In this document: positions 1 through 7,059 of the stretch, piece by piece | How the letters are laid out: each line of letters opens with the position of its first letter | Numbering within the stretch: position 1 is the first letter of the stretch | Source: Bryobacteraceae bacterium | Lineage (GTDB): Bacteria; Acidobacteriota; Terriglobia; Bryobacterales; Bryobacteraceae | DNA: 14,518 bases | Direction of reading: 5' to 3' | Assembly (NCBI GenBank): GCA_025350445.1 | Contig: JANXXV010000021.1 | Coordinates: 1 to 14,518 of the forward strand | Made by a program: the position numbers and the translations under genes | The notes under the pieces: model-generated | Database searches by the model: none | What the model was told of the DNA's origin: nothing | Seen by the model: only the letters and a program-made list of their open reading frames with translations

Positions 1-96
1 CAAGCGGTCACCACCGCCCCTGCTCCTTATGACCAACTCGTGCAAAGCCGGAAAAGTACCTCCTCACCCAAACCACAAGCGCTTGGGGTTACATGA
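1..96 (+). other. tail of an unrecognised reading frame entering from the left edge
   Basis: Frame 1 is open from the window edge for 31 codons and stops with TGA at 94-96. The peptide ends in ...SPKPQALGVT and does not resemble the N-terminal part of an acetamidase, which the next feature would need upstream. It may be the C-terminal end of another gene, possibly a mobile-element protein joined to the truncated amidase, or it may be non-coding. I do not recognise it, and 31 codons are too few to decide. Confidence 0.2.
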
Positions 97-109
97 GTGA
101 AGTGCATAG

Positions 110-754
110 CTAGATGCTTACAATTCGTTTCGTCCCGGCGCAGGTTTCCTTCCCGACGATTTCCCATACGCGCGGAATAAGTTGATCCCGCTGGACCGCG
201 AGCGCATGGTGGCGCACTTCGCGCCAGGCGTGGATTTGCCGTTGCGTCCGTTTTTTGGCAGTATGGGCGTAGCGCCTCCAGAGACGAACGGCCGTATTAA
301 CAGCGCTCCGCCGTGGTTCCACGCCGGAAATCTGGACAACAAGGAACTGGTGGCGGGCACGACGTTGTACATCCCCATACACGCCAAGGGCGTTCTGTTT
401 CAAGTGGGCGACGGGCATGCGGGGCAAGGCGATGGCGAAGTGGATCTCACAGCACTGGAAACTTCGCTCGACGGTACCTTTCGATTTGTGGTGCGCAAAG
501 ACTTGAAGTTGCGTTGGCCCAGGGCGGAGACGCCGGCACGCTACATCACCATGGGACTGCATGAAGATTTGACCGAGACGGCGAAGCTCTGCGTCCGCGA
601 GACGGTGGATTTTCTAATGACGGAGAAAAAGCTGAGCCGCGACGACGCCTACATGCTGATAAGTGTGGCCGTGGATCTAAGAATCACGCAATTGGTGGAC
701 GGGAACCAGGGAGTGCATGCGATGATTCCGAAGTCTATTTTTGCGGGCAGGTAG
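110..754 (+). pseudogene. acetamidase/formamidase family protein, 5'-truncated
   Basis: This is the C-terminal two thirds of an FmdA/AmdA-family amidase, which hydrolyses formamide or short-chain amides to the acid and ammonia. The family is normally about 300-400 residues; only about 214 codons remain here. Recognisable blocks are PGAGLFPDDFP near the beginning, the conserved GDGHAGQGDGEV stretch near the middle, MGLHEDL, and the terminal AVDLRITQLVDGNQGVHAMIP. Homology-like sequence starts near 122-150. Stops lie just upstream in all three frames (94-96, 98-100 and 107-109), so the N-terminal domain is not encoded in the window. The only initiation codons are internal: TTG at 182 and ATG at 206, the latter well inside the conserved domain. 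A shortened protein from these is unlikely to be active. Its 3' end overlaps the convergent DUF7009 gene by 20 bp. The family call is firm; pseudogene status is inferred from the truncation. Confidence 0.8.
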
Positions 755-1094
755 GGTTCGGAAATGTGTCCACGTTGTCTTCCGGATCGGCCGGGTCAAT
801 GCATCTGAAATCCTTCTCGATCATCAGGCGCAGCGGCCCGGTGGATTCCATGCCAACCTGTGAAGAGTCCGCCCAAGCCGCCACCATCGGCTTCGGCGCC
901 ATCAGCAGGATATTGCCGTCACGGTAATCGGCGGTCAACGTTTCCTGATCGGCGGCGGAATGGATGCGGTAGGTGAGGCGCTGCCCTTGCGTAAACTCGA
1001 TGTGTTCCTCCACCGTCCCCGCATCGCGCAATTGAGCCACTTCCGTTTGCGTGAGCCGGAGCCGGATGGAGTTGTGCCTGATTCGTAGTTTCAT
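735..1094 (-). CDS. DUF7009 family protein (small FdhD-linked protein)
   Basis: This encodes 119 residues starting MKLRIR and ending ...FPNPTCPQK. The N-terminal pattern K-[LI]-R-I-x-x-NSIRLRLTQTEV and the C-terminal pattern EKDFRCID...EDNVDTFPNP match, as I recall it, a small uncharacterised family (DUF7009) often found beside formate dehydrogenase genes. There is no signal peptide, membrane segment or CxxC motif, so it is probably a soluble cytoplasmic protein. I chose ATG at 1094 because it overlaps the fdhD stop as ATGA; an in-frame TTG at 1109 would add five residues but lacks family support. The upstream ribosome-binding sequence is weak (GGCGGG), which fits translational coupling to fdhD. 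A role in formate dehydrogenase maturation is inference from position only. Confidence 0.8.
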   Translation of the reverse strand: MKLRIRHNSIRLRLTQTEVAQLRDAGTVEEHIEFTQGQRLTYRIHSAADQETLTADYRDGNILLMAPKPMVAAWADSSQVGMESTGPLRLMIEKDFRCIDPADPEDNVDTFPNPTCPQK

Positions 1095-1930
1095 GCAGTA
1101 ACCCGCCAATGTCCCGAATAGATATTAAATTGATTGTGCCGTACGAAGCCCAACAGCGTGACGTGCGCGCGGTGCGCCAGTTCTACCGCCAGGCTGGAAG
1201 GTGCGCCAACCGCCGCGACAATCGGGATGCCCGCCATCACGGCCTTCTGCATCAGTTCAAAGCTTAACCGGCCACTTACTAGCAACAGCTGCTTGTGAAG
1301 CGGAACCGCGGCGGCAAGAAATTGTTGTCCCATCAGCTTGTCCAAAGCGTTGTGCCGCCCCACGTCTTCGCGAACGCTCAGCAACATCCCCGTTTCGTCA
1401 AACAGCGCCGCCGCATGCAATCCACCAGTTTGCGAAAACACCGGCTGGGCTTCGCGGGCCAATTCCGGCAGTTTGTGGACCAGCGCGGTTTCCACCGTGA
1501 AACCGTCGATCGGTATCGCCCGGGCGCCCTGCGCTTCAATGGCCTCCAGCGATGTTTTTCCGCAGACGCCGCAACTGGATGTGGTGTAAAAGTGGCGATC
1601 CAGCCGCTTGATATCCACATCGACATTCGGATGAAGATCTACTTGTAACTCATTGCTGCCGCCCGCGCCAAGGTGGCGGATGGCCAGGATATCGGATCGC
1701 TCTCGCACGATTCCTTCGCCTAACAGGAATCCCGCGGCCAGTTCCGCGTCGTTACCCGGAGTACGCATGGTGAGAGAGATAGCCTTGGCAAGGGCGCGCC
1801 CTTTGAAGTGATAACCAATGCGTATCTCGAGCGGCTCTTCCACGGCGAGAAGATCGAGTTCGCGGGCAATTGCGCAGCCCAGCACTTTTCGAACAAGAAC
1901 CTCAACGATGCTGTTTTGCGGGTCCCCCAT
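1091..1930 (-). CDS. fdhD: formate dehydrogenase accessory sulfurtransferase FdhD
   Basis: FdhD passes sulfur from a cysteine desulfurase to the molybdenum bis-MGD cofactor and is required for active formate dehydrogenases. The 279-residue product has the usual family length. Visible hallmarks are the EEPLEIRI strand (residues 31-38), MRTPGNDAELAAGFLLGEGI (55-74), the redox/sulfur-carrier loop TTSSCGVCGK with Cys120 and Cys123, the TGGLHAAALFDETG segment, and the EDVGRHNALDKL motif followed by SGRLSFELMQKA. All look intact. The ATG at 1930 is used; upstream spacing shows only a weak ribosome-binding site. It heads a two-gene minus-strand unit with DUF7009. No functional formate dehydrogenase gene is in the window, only a C-terminal relic of an FdhF/YdeP-like oxidoreductase just upstream on the opposite strand. 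Confidence 0.97.
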   Translation of the reverse strand: MGDPQNSIVEVLVRKVLGCAIARELDLLAVEEPLEIRIGYHFKGRALAKAISLTMRTPGNDAELAAGFLLGEGIVRERSDILAIRHLGAGGSNELQVDLHPNVDVDIKRLDRHFYTTSSCGVCGKTSLEAIEAQGARAIPIDGFTVETALVHKLPELAREAQPVFSQTGGLHAAALFDETGMLLSVREDVGRHNALDKLMGQQFLAAAVPLHKQLLLVSGRLSFELMQKAVMAGIPIVAAVGAPSSLAVELAHRAHVTLLGFVRHNQFNIYSGHWRVTA

Positions 1931-1946
1931 TTACGTCGGCATCCCG

Positions 1947-1952
1947 ATTGTA
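1947..1952 (-). promoter_or_regulatory. possible -10 element upstream of fdhD
   Basis: Read on the minus strand the hexamer is TACAAT (5 of 6 to TATAAT), inside TTATACAAT, about 17 bp before the fdhD ATG. No convincing -35 hexamer lies 16-18 bp further upstream, and the leader would be very short. This is a weak candidate. Confidence 0.25.
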
Positions 1953-2088
1953 TAACGCAAGAGGGCAGCGCCCATCGAAAGAAACGTCTCGGCTCAACCG
2001 CTGGAGGAATTCGGACAAGCCAGTGTGGCGTCCAAGAAATAGCTGGAAAGGCCAAGTTGTATCTCACCCCAGGGGTTCATCTCAAAAG

Positions 2089-2172
2089 ATCCGCGTGCAT
2101 CGGCGTCCATCGGCGGCCAATAATTATGCGCCGCCCATTATTAGCTTCCGATCAACGCTGGTTAACGCAGAT
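2089..2172. repeat. inverted array of ATCnGCGTnn decamers
   Basis: The left arm (2089-2118) is three consecutive decamers read on the plus strand: ATCCGCGTGC, ATCGGCGTCC, ATCGGCGGCC. The right arm (2143-2172) read on the minus strand is ATCTGCGTTA, ACCAGCGTTG, ATCGGAAGCT. Each arm shows the same ATCnGCGTnn period of 10, and the arms face each other across a 24-bp AT-rich centre containing AATAAT/ATTATT. It sits in a stretch without genes. The pattern resembles dispersed intergenic decamer repeats I recall from other bacterial genomes; that recollection is unverified. Its function is unknown. Confidence 0.6.
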
Positions 2173-2208
2173 TTTGCCCGGAACCCTAGTTTCGATCTGT
2201 CCCGCTAA

Positions 2209-2469
2209 TTCGTCGACACTACACTAGTGCAGCCTCGGGTTATAGGTGTATATCGGCGTGGAGCGGAGGCCAACTTGCACCGCGCGATTCCATCTGTCCA
2301 GCGAATCGCGGAACGGTTTACAATTGTTCCTTACGATATTCCCACGCCCTGTGCGGCCACTTATTTCCCGGAGACGAACCTGTTGCTGCCACTGGATAGC
2401 TTTGCCTGCAAGAGCGGAACCGGCGCAGCAAAGCGGGTGGTAAACCGCATGAGGGCCTGCGCGCATTGA
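2209..2469 (+). pseudogene. C-terminal relic of an FdhF/YdeP-family molybdopterin oxidoreductase
   Basis: The frame is open from after a TAA at 2206-2208 to TGA at 2467-2469. Its second half (about 2298-2440) reads RIAERFTIVPYDIP followed by CAATYFPETNLLLPLDS, then a KSGTGAAK stretch. This closely matches the C-terminal cofactor-binding end of FdhF/YdeP-type oxidoreductases (PYDIPxxCAAxYFPExNxLxPL...S.T...K). The first 30 codons match poorly, apart from a possible FVDTT echo of the preceding DWVDLT-like strand, so some scrambling is likely. Such enzymes have about 700-780 residues and everything N-terminal is absent, including the Mo-ligand region and any Fe-S motif. It therefore cannot be active. 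GTG at 2227 is the only start-like codon. The TGA overlaps the TTG start of the fumarylacetoacetase gene. The family call rests on about 45 residues. Confidence 0.65.
2451..2455 (+). promoter_or_regulatory. ribosome-binding site supporting the TTG start of fumarylacetoacetase
   Basis: GAGGG lies 10 nt before TTG at 2466. There is no in-frame ATG or GTG between the upstream stop at 2397-2399 and this TTG. The encoded N-terminus (MKSWVASAN...DFP) matches the usual start of bacterial fumarylacetoacetases, so the TTG start is favoured. Confidence 0.5.
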
Positions 2470-3682
2470 AAAGCTGGGTTGCATCGGCGAACCGCACTGG
2501 GACCGATTTTCCACTTGAAAATCTGCCCTATGGTGTATTCCGCAAACGAGGCAAAGCGGACGCTCCGCGCGTGGGCGTTGCCATCGGCGATCATGTGCTC
2601 GACATCGGCCGCTGCGGGCAGAATGGGCTGTTCGAGGGAGCGGCGGATTTCGCGGCATCGGCGTGCCAGGCCCCGTCGTTGAATTTTCTAATGTCGTTGG
2701 GCGCGCCGCACTGGACCGTACTGCGGACGCGGATTACGGAACTGCTAAGTGAGAGTTGCCCGGACTTGCGGCAACAACGCGACGGGCTGGTAGCCGAGGC
2801 GCTGATTCCCATGGAAGAGGCCGAGATGTTTGTGCCCTGTGAAATTGGCGATTACACGGATTTCTACGCATCGATTCATCACGCCACCCGCGTGGGGAAA
2901 TTGTTCCGCCCCGCAAATCCGCTGCATCCCAACTACAGGCAACTTCCGATTGCGTATCACGGCCGTGCGTCTTCCGTCGTGGTGAGTGGCGCGCCGATCC
3001 GGCGGCCCAAGGGACAGACCCGGGCGGATTTGTTCGGCCCGGACGATTCGTTCGGCCATCGGAGTCACTGGACTACGAAATCGAGGTTGCCGCCTTCATC
3101 GGCACGGGGACCAAACTGGGCGAACCGGTGGGAATCGATCAAGCCGCCGCGCATCTCTTTGGACTTTGCCTTCTCAACGATTGGTCCGCCCGCGACATAC
3201 AGAAGTGGGAATCGCAGCCGCTGGGGCCGTTTCTGGGGAAGAGTTTCGCCACCAGCATCTCGCCTTGGGTGGTCACGATGGAAGCGCTGGCGCCATACCG
3301 CGTGCCGGCGGTGCCTCATGATCCGGTTCCTCTGCCGTATCTTTTTTCGGAGCCGGACCAGCAGAGCGGCGCGATTGATATCACGCTGGAGGTGTGGCTC
3401 AATAAGGAACTGATGAGCCGCGGGAATTTTCGGGAAATGTACTGGACGTTTGCGCAGATGGTTACGCATCACACCAGCAATGGATGTAACCTGCGGGTGG
3501 GAGATCTAATTGCCAGCGGGACCGCATCCGGGGCGGCGGAAGATTCAAGGGGCTGTCTGTTGGAGATCGATTCCGGACGGTTCCTGGAAGACGGAGACGA
3601 AGTGATTCTGCGCGGTTACTGCCAGCGCGACGGGCTTCCGCGCATCGGATTTGGCGGGTGCCGCGGCACGGTGGTCGCATGA
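2466..3682 (+). pseudogene. fahA: fumarylacetoacetase, interrupted by a -1 frameshift
   Basis: Fumarylacetoacetase hydrolyses 4-fumarylacetoacetate to fumarate and acetoacetate, the last step of the homogentisate route for tyrosine and phenylalanine. The first part (2466 to about 3053) carries the N-terminal domain plus [17 protein letters not shown]. In that motif Asp132 and His139 correspond to the metal-ligand and catalytic residues of the mammalian enzyme, followed by [12 protein letters not shown]. The second part, one base back in frame from about 3053, carries LDYEIEV (the two metal-binding Glu), [26 protein letters not shown] and ASGTASG. Joined, the product is 405 residues, close to the family's 410-430. 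All active-site motifs survive, so the lesion is recent or a sequence error. Without correction the first frame runs on as nonsense to 3413. The 3' end overlaps the next gene as ATGA. Family confidence is high; whether the gene is dead is open. Confidence 0.9.
3048..3056 (+). other. frameshift point in the fumarylacetoacetase gene
   Basis: Up to TTC at 3051-3053 the sensible frame is GPDDSF. From CGG at 3053-3055 it is [12 protein letters not shown]. The two frames share the C at 3053, so one base appears to be missing in TTCGGCC. No slippery heptamer of the X XXY YYZ type is present, which argues against programmed -1 shifting. Confidence 0.8.
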
Positions 3683-6600
3683 AACTTTCAGATCGATACA
3701 CACAGCAGCGGGGCGAGGCTTACTTAACCGGCATTCAGGCGCTGGTGCGTCTGCCCATGGACCAGATGCGCCGCGACCGGGCAGCAGGCCTGAACAACGC
3801 CGCGTTTATTTCCGGCTACGAAGGTTCCCCGCTGGCCGGTTACGACATGACCCTGTTGCGTTCGAAGCAACTATTAGAGCCGCTCAATATTCATTTCGTG
3901 CCTGGCATGAATGAAGAGATTGCGGCTACGTCGGTGATGGGCAGCCAGATGTTTGAAGTGTTCGGCGGCGGCAAGTTCGACGGCGTGCTCGGCATTTGGT
4001 ATGGCAAAGGTCCCGGAGTGGATCGTTGCGGCGACGTGTTCCGGCACGCGAACTTCGCCGGATCGGCGAAACACAATGCGGCACTCGTGTTGGCCGGCGA
4101 CGATCATCAGGCAAAAAGCTCCACCATCCCGCATCAAAGCGATTTGAGCCTCTTCAACGTCGGGATGCCGGTGGTGTTCCCGGGCAATTCACAGGAAACG
4201 CTGGATTACGGTCTGCTCGCAATAGCCATGGGCCGTCACAGCGGCGCGTGGATCGGCATGAAGATGGTGACCAACGTCTGCGACGGTGGCGGCACGGTGA
4301 CGCTTGATCTGGAACGGCTCTCGATTACCATCCCGGAGGGCTACGAAAAGGTCACCGATGCAAGACTCGTTACCCCCGTCACGCTGGCGCTCGAATACGA
4401 GTTGCACACGCGCAGGCTCGATGCGGCGCGGGAGTTTGCCCGAGTGAATGCTCTGAATCGATGGCACGGAGCGCGCGGCGGAGCGTCGCTGGGAATCGTG
4501 TCCACGGGCAAGGCGTATTACGATTTGATGCAGGCACTGGCGGACCTGGGAATTCGCGAGTCCGATTTGCCGCAGCTTGGCATCCGCATAGCAAAGTACG
4601 GCATGACGTATCCGCTGGAGCCAATCTTCACGCGCGAATTTGCCGATGGTTTGCACACGGTTCTGGTGGTGGAAGAGAAGCGCAGCTTCGTGGAGTTTCA
4701 GCTTCGCGATCTGCTGTATTCTCAGGTAAACCGTCCCGCGATTGTGGGCAAGATCGACGCGCAAGGATTGCCGCTTCTTCCGTCAACCGGGGAACTCGAT
4801 CCGGACATCATCGCCAGAGTGATAGCGCGGCTTATCGCTGCCGCGCATCCGCCCGAAAGCATTCAAGCGCGGATCGCGAAGTTGGATGAGATTCAAAGCC
4901 GGCCGCGTGAAGTATCTTCCACACGGCATCCCACATTCTGTTCCGGGTGCCCGCACAATCGATCTACGTTGCTGCTCCCCGGACAAGTGGCAGCGGGCGG
5001 AATCGGTTGCCATTCCATGGCGATCACGCTGGGGGACATGGACCGCGGCTTCGGCTTCCTTACGCAGATGGGCGGCGAGGGCGCGGGGTGGATTGGGATG
5101 GCCCCGTTCGTACAACGCGGCCACATTTTCCAGAACGTGGGCGATGGAACTTACTTCCACTCGGGATCGCTACCGGTGCAGGCTTGCATAGCGGCGGGTG
5201 TCAACATCACGTTCAAGATCTTGCTCAACGGGCACGTCTCCATGACCGGCGGACAGTTGGTTATGGGGGCGTTGCCGGTGCCCGCGCTCACCCGCAAGCT
5301 GGAAGCGGAAGGCGTGAAGCGAACGGTGGTGTTGACCGAAGATACCAGCCGCTACATCGACGTGGAGCTGGCGGCGAATGCCGTGCTGCGGGATCGCGGC
5401 GAACTGGAGCGCACCCTCGCCGAGCTGGAGAAAGTCGCAGGCGTCACCGTTCTGATCTACGACCAGGAATGCGCGGCGGAGAAGCGCCGGGCGCGCTCGC
5501 GCGGCAAGCAGGTGGAGCCGGTGAAGCGGCTGGTGATTCACCAAGAGGTCTGCGAGGGCTGCGGCGATTGCGTGAAAGCGTCGAACTGCATGAGCCTGCA
5601 TCCGGTGTCGACAGAGCTGGGGCAGAAGATACAGATTCACCAGTCGTCCTGCAACAAGGACTATTCGTGCGCCATTGGAGACTGCCCGAGTTTCTTAACG
5701 GTGAAGATCAAACCAGGTACAGGTCTTGCGAAGCGTCCGGTGCCAAGCCTGCCTTCGGCTGATATTACGGCACCAGCGAACCCGGTGCAGACCGGCGAAG
5801 GATATCGGATCGTGATGCCGGGCATGGGCGGCACAGGCGTGTTGACGATCAACGCGCTGCTGGCTACCGCGGCGTCTCTGGAAGGAAAGCAACTGCTGAC
5901 ACTCGATCAAACGGGACTCGCGCAGAAGGGCGGAGCAGTGGTCTCCAGCATCGTGATCGCCGACCATCCGATAGAAGCATCGGCGAGGATCAACGCCGGA
6001 AACGCCGACCTGATTCTGGGCTTCGATCTGCTCGGTGTGTTAAGCGCGGAGACTGCGAAGTGCGCGCATCCTTCGCGTACGGTGGCGGTGATCAACACGC
6101 AGCTTACACCCACGCACGATAGCATTCGCAGCCTCACCGTGTTGCAAGGACCCGAACGGTTGATTCACCATATCAACCAGATCACGAAGCCTGGACGCAA
6201 TATCTTCGTCGATGCCAGCCGCTTGGCCGATCGCTTATTCGGAAGCCATCTGCAGGTGAATATCTTTTTGCTGGGCGTGGCATTTCAGGCGGGACTGATT
6301 CCGCTGGCCGCGGAGTCGCTGCAGGAAGCGGTGCGATTGAATCAGGTGGACGTCGAGAAGAATCTGCAAGCGTTCTTGTGGGGCCGGAAGTATTATTCGG
6401 ACGCCGCCTGGGTGGAGCGGCAAATCTCGCCCGGCGTTGTGAAGCGCGCCGAGATCGACAGAGTGCGGGAGTTGGCGCTCTATCAGAACGAAGCGTACGC
6501 GCGTTCCTATCAGGACTTTGTGCGGATGGTGGAAGCTCGCGCGCCGGCTTTGAAGGATACGGTAGCGCGGAATCTCTACAAACTGATGGCGTACAAAGAC

Positions 6601-7059
6601 GAGTACGAAGTGGCGCGGCTGCTAACGAATCCGGAGAGAGAAGCTGCTGTCAGCGGGATGTGGGAAGCGGCGGAATCCATCTCCTACAATCTGCATCCGC
6701 CATTCCTGCGCAAGTTCGGAGTGAAGCGCAAACTGCAGTTGGGTCCGTGGTTCCGGATCCCCTTACGAATGCTAGCGAAGCTGAAAGTGCTGCGCGGCAC
6801 GCCGCTGGATCTCTTCGGCATCACCGCGCACCGGCGCAACGAACGGAGCCTTGCCTCGTGGTATCGGAAGCTCGTGGAAGACGTGATCTCGAACCAACCT
6901 TCCGATGCGTTGGAAATCGTCGCGCTCCCGGAACAGATCCGTGGCTTTGAGGGCATCAAAGAGGAAAGCATCCGCCGCGTGAAGCGGCTTGCGGGGGAGA
7001 AACTGCTGGTTCGAGAGCCGTCCGTTGGCCATGATAGTCTTCCCGTTAGCTCCAGATGA
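3679..7059 (+). CDS. indolepyruvate ferredoxin oxidoreductase, fused single-chain type
   Basis: This 1126-residue thiamine-diphosphate enzyme oxidatively decarboxylates aryl-pyruvates (indolepyruvate, phenylpyruvate) to aryl-acetyl-CoA using a ferredoxin-like acceptor. Domains in order are: an N-terminal pyrimidine-binding domain with FVPGMNEE (Glu79/Glu80); the TPP domain with CSGCPHNRS near 420, then GDG at 488-490 and Asn517 of the TPP-Mg motif; a Fe-S region with Cys625, 628, 631, 637 and Cys658, 664, 669; a gamma-type domain starting at MPGMGGTG (713-720); and a C-terminal DUF6537-like domain at about 925-1115. This is the layout of the aerobic fused IorAB-like enzymes of about 1150 residues. 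I chose ATG at 3679, not GTG at 3658, because it overlaps the upstream TGA as ATGA and MKLSDRY fits the family start. It is also coupled by ATGA to the next gene. The exact substrate is inferred. Confidence 0.94.
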   Translation: MKLSDRYTQQRGEAYLTGIQALVRLPMDQMRRDRAAGLNNAAFISGYEGSPLAGYDMTLLRSKQLLEPLNIHFVPGMNEEIAATSVMGSQMFEVFGGGKFDGVLGIWYGKGPGVDRCGDVFRHANFAGSAKHNAALVLAGDDHQAKSSTIPHQSDLSLFNVGMPVVFPGNSQETLDYGLLAIAMGRHSGAWIGMKMVTNVCDGGGTVTLDLERLSITIPEGYEKVTDARLVTPVTLALEYELHTRRLDAAREFARVNALNRWHGARGGASLGIVSTGKAYYDLMQALADLGIRESDLPQLGIRIAKYGMTYPLEPIFTREFADGLHTVLVVEEKRSFVEFQLRDLLYSQVNRPAIVGKIDAQGLPLLPSTGELDPDIIARVIARLIAAAHPPESIQARIAKLDEIQSRPREVSSTRHPTFCSGCPHNRSTLLLPGQVAAGGIGCHSMAITLGDMDRGFGFLTQMGGEGAGWIGMAPFVQRGHIFQNVGDGTYFHSGSLPVQACIAAGVNITFKILLNGHVSMTGGQLVMGALPVPALTRKLEAEGVKRTVVLTEDTSRYIDVELAANAVLRDRGELERTLAELEKVAGVTVLIYDQECAAEKRRARSRGKQVEPVKRLVIHQEVCEGCGDCVKASNCMSLHPVSTELGQKIQIHQSSCNKDYSCAIGDCPSFLTVKIKPGTGLAKRPVPSLPSADITAPANPVQTGEGYRIVMPGMGGTGVLTINALLATAASLEGKQLLTLDQTGLAQKGGAVVSSIVIADHPIEASARINAGNADLILGFDLLGVLSAETAKCAHPSRTVAVINTQLTPTHDSIRSLTVLQGPERLIHHINQITKPGRNIFVDASRLADRLFGSHLQVNIFLLGVAFQAGLIPLAAESLQEAVRLNQVDVEKNLQAFLWGRKYYSDAAWVERQISPGVVKRAEIDRVRELALYQNEAYARSYQDFVRMVEARAPALKDTVARNLYKLMAYKDEYEVARLLTNPEREAAVSGMWEAAESISYNLHPPFLRKFGVKRKLQLGPWFRIPLRMLAKLKVLRGTPLDLFGITAHRRNERSLASWYRKLVEDVISNQPSDALEIVALPEQIRGFEGIKEESIRRVKRLAGEKLLVREPSVGHDSLPVSSR

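Larger units (their letters stand above)
1931..2208. other. non-coding interval between fdhD and the FdhF/YdeP relic
   Basis: No reading frame here shows recognisable protein family sequence on either strand. The interval holds the fdhD upstream region, and between 2089 and 2172 an inverted array of decamers listed separately. The remainder (about 1955-2088) shows nothing I can name. It may include degraded sequence of the molybdopterin oxidoreductase whose C-terminus survives downstream. Confidence 0.6.

Noticed and set aside
1..96. Tail of an IS21-type transposase (PYDQLV resembles IstA C-termini)
   Set aside because: The resemblance is a few residues, no IstB frame follows, and no terminal inverted repeat can be recognised with one end outside the window.
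2112..2135. Intrinsic terminator hairpin (GGCGGC ... GCCGCC with a 12-nt loop)
   Set aside because: The stem is only six pairs, the loop is long, no U-run follows on either strand, and no gene ends here; it belongs to the decamer element.
3048..3056. Programmed -1 ribosomal frameshift in fumarylacetoacetase
   Set aside because: There is no slippery heptamer at the junction, and the family is not known for recoding; a missing base explains it better.
3128..3682. A separate small gene for the second half of fumarylacetoacetase starting at GTG 3128
   Set aside because: The conserved LDYEIEV metal-binding segment lies upstream of that GTG in the same frame, so the frame is the continuation of the interrupted gene, not an independent start.
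4189..4764. 191-codon minus-strand frame inside the indolepyruvate oxidoreductase gene
   Set aside because: It is a shadow of codon bias on the coding strand, and its translation shows no family motif.
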